6,806 nucleotides of DNA from Thermodesulfobacteriota bacterium (GTDB lineage Bacteria; Desulfobacterota; BSN033; UBA1163): assembly GCA_030024065.1 (NCBI GenBank), contig JASEIE010000219.1, positions 1 to 6,806 of the forward strand. Direction: 5' to 3'. Positions within the stretch are counted from its first letter, which is position 1; every line of letters starts with the position of its first letter. Made by a program: the position numbers and the translations under genes. Of this stretch, positions 6,158 through 6,806 are shown piece by piece. The notes below the pieces were generated by a model that was given only the letters and a program-made list of their open reading frames with translations, was not told the DNA's origin and ran no database searches.

Positions 6158-6191
6158 CTCGTAAGGAGCCCCCGACTCTCGTAACTCGTAA
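6158..6191. repeat. Three CTCGTAA copies at the HlyD truncation edge
   Basis: CTCGTAA occurs at 6158-6164, 6178-6184 and 6185-6191, the last two in tandem. The third copy ends exactly where recognisable HlyD coding begins, and its TAA is the in-frame stop just before that remnant. This suggests a recombination or slippage scar, though the unit is short. Confidence 0.45.
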
Positions 6192-6470
6192 GATTTAAAA
6201 CTGGATACCTTCCCCTTTCAAAAATACGGGACGATTGAGGCTGAACTCTTCTTTGTAAGCCCCGACGCCCAGGAGGATCAAAAGATCGGGCTGGTTTACA
6301 AGATCAAGTTAAGACCGAATCGATTGAAGATTCGGGTCAAAGAAAAGGATATCCCTCTCAGTCCGGGGATGGCGGTCACCGCGGAGATCAAGACCGGGGA
6401 GAGGAGGGTAATCGAGTTTTTCATTTCCCCCTTCATCAAGCATGTGGATGAATCGCTGACCCTCCGGTAA
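6192..6470 (+). pseudogene. C-terminal remnant of a HlyD-type membrane fusion protein
   Basis: The frame is open from just after TAA 6189-6191 to the stop TAA 6468-6470, giving 92 residues. It reads LKLDTFPFQKYGTIEA, then SPDA (residues 23-26), LSPGMAVTAEIKTGERRVIE (56-75) and FFISPFIKHVDESLTLR at the end. These are the conserved C-terminal blocks of HlyD-family periplasmic adaptor subunits of type I secretion systems. Full-length members are over 400 residues, so the N-terminal membrane anchor, coiled coil and most of the barrel are missing. There is no usable start codon at the edge, and sequence upstream in any frame does not resemble the family. The remnant is inactive as seen. It suggests a type I secretion locus once lay here, with partner genes perhaps outside the window. 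Confidence 0.85.
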
Positions 6471-6472
6471 TC

Positions 6473-6488
6473 TTTCATTCTAATGAAA
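6473..6488. other. Short palindrome just after the HlyD stop
   Basis: TTTCATT-CT-AATGAAA is a perfect 7-bp inverted repeat starting three bases after the HlyD stop codon. It could be a remnant transcription-end hairpin, but it is AT-rich with a minimal loop and no T-run follows. Confidence 0.3.
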
Positions 6489-6519
6489 TCAGAAGAAATG
6501 CCGTAAATATTGCCCCATG

Positions 6520-6602
6520 TAATATGAAAGTCTACATTTGACAGATAATATGAAAAAGGTGTAGATTCTGGGTGGTGTTTCAATGAAGGTGTTTCCTTGA
6601 AA
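6520..6602 (+). promoter_or_regulatory. Candidate promoter with repeats ahead of the ATPase gene
   Basis: A consensus -35 TTGACA (6538-6543) is followed after 18 bases by TAGATT (6562-6567), an acceptable -10. TAATATGAAA is directly repeated at 6520-6529 and 6546-6555. TCTACA (6531-6536) and TGTAGA (6560-6565) form an inverted repeat bracketing the spacer. A hairpin TTTCAA...TTGAAA (6578-6602) would lie in the 5' leader. Repeats spanning the promoter suggest a regulator binding site. Position upstream of the ATPase start at 6661 supports the orientation. Confidence 0.45.
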
Positions 6603-6660
6603 TGATTTCGATTTGTGAAATGAAATGGACTAATTTCTCCTGTCCGTAATGGGTTAACGG

Positions 6661-6806
6661 ATGTATAACGCATTTTATGGTTTTTCAGAAAAACCTTTTG
6701 AAGTCATCCTGGATCCAAAATTCATTTATTTAACACCTCAACACCAAGACATACTGGATTCTGTGATCGGCGGAATCAAAGACCGAAAAGAGTTTATCTC
6801 TGTCAC
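6661..6806 (+). CDS. ExeA/GspA-like AAA ATPase, N-terminal part only
   Basis: Forty-eight codons are visible before the window ends. MYNAFYGFSEKPFEV, then LDPKFIYLTPQHQD (17-30) and GGIKDRKEFISV (37-48), match the conserved N-terminus of ExeA/GspA-type secretion ATPases, where a Gly-x-Gly-Lys-Thr nucleotide-binding loop is expected a few residues further on, beyond the edge. Such proteins carry an AAA domain, sometimes followed by a peptidoglycan-binding region, and act at the inner membrane in assembly of secretion or envelope machinery. The start has no clear Shine-Dalgarno (GGGTTAACGG precedes it), but the family N-terminus fits this Met exactly. The only other nearby ATG (6649) stops after two codons. 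Base composition is more AT-rich than the transporter operon. MSHA/pilus-type or transposition-type AAA relatives cannot be excluded from 48 residues. Confidence 0.75.
   Translation, partial: MYNAFYGFSEKPFEVILDPKFIYLTPQHQDILDSVIGGIKDRKEFISV

Larger units (their letters stand above)
6028..6191. other. Noncoding, hairpin-rich stretch between operon and HlyD remnant
   Basis: No gene is supported here. Besides the candidate terminator and CTCGTAA repeats listed separately, CCCC (6133-6136) can pair with GGGG (6144-6147). That GGGGC (6144-6148) can alternatively pair with GCCCC (6168-6172), so the two stems are mutually exclusive. Together with the peptide ORF region, the interval from the tctA stop to the HlyD remnant (5871-6191) has no recognisable coding content. 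Confidence 0.4.

Noticed and set aside
5976..6242. 12-bp exact repeat ACGATTGAGGCT at 5976-5987 and 6231-6242
   Set aside because: About one such exact 12-mer pair is expected by chance in a sequence this long, and the similarity does not extend on either side.
6296..6673. 125-codon minus-strand frame over the HlyD remnant and its downstream spacer
   Set aside because: The plus strand carries clear HlyD C-terminal motifs and a promoter-like spacer, and the minus translation shows no domain.

Overview
The window reads as accessory bacterial DNA: a dead insertion-sequence copy, a small catabolic/transport operon, and a scarred junction leading into another gene block. All genes lie on the plus strand. 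The operon uses Shine-Dalgarno starts and is of medium GC; the right end is visibly more AT-rich. The mix of a tripartite tricarboxylate transporter (TTT), an enolase-superfamily enzyme, an IS701-type transposase, a HlyD-type adaptor remnant and an ExeA/GspA-like ATPase fits a Gram-negative environmental proteobacterium or an uncultured deltaproteobacterial (Desulfobacterota-like) lineage. That placement is inference from gene types only; no phylogenetic marker is present.

Left (1-1306): the body of an IS701-family transposase that enters from before the window and is broken twice. A 19-bp perfect hairpin repeat (204-222) shifts the frame, and a TAG (395-397) replaces what was probably a Trp codon. 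The three catalytic acidic residues remain recognisable. A homopolymer-rich tract (about 1328-1381) follows.

Centre (about 1400-5870): a four-gene operon. It encodes a mandelate racemase/muconate lactonizing-type enolase-superfamily enzyme (1570-2664), a periplasmic TctC/Bug-type substrate-binding protein (2778-3764), the small TctB membrane subunit (3885-4337) and the large TctA membrane subunit (4422-5870). The likely logic is capture of an organic acid in the periplasm by TctC, ion-driven import through TctBA, and conversion (racemisation, cycloisomerisation or dehydration) of the imported acid by the enolase-type enzyme. The substrate cannot be read from the sequence. The leader of the first gene and the tctC-tctB gap share an unusual layout: a very strong Shine-Dalgarno drives an ORF of only 3-4 codons, followed by a dyad and then the real gene with a less regular ribosome site.

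Right (5871-6806): a possible 31-residue ORF and a hairpin-rich noncoding stretch come first. Three copies of CTCGTAA sit at the broken edge of a HlyD-type membrane-fusion-protein remnant, of which only the C-terminal 92 codons survive. A promoter-like region with direct and inverted repeats then leads into the first 48 codons of an ExeA/GspA-like AAA ATPase that runs off the window.

No RNA gene, CRISPR array or origin was seen. I found no clear new system. The most distinctive items are the hairpin insertion in the transposase, the paired mini-ORF leaders, and the enolase/TTT pairing with altered active-site and ligand-loop residues.
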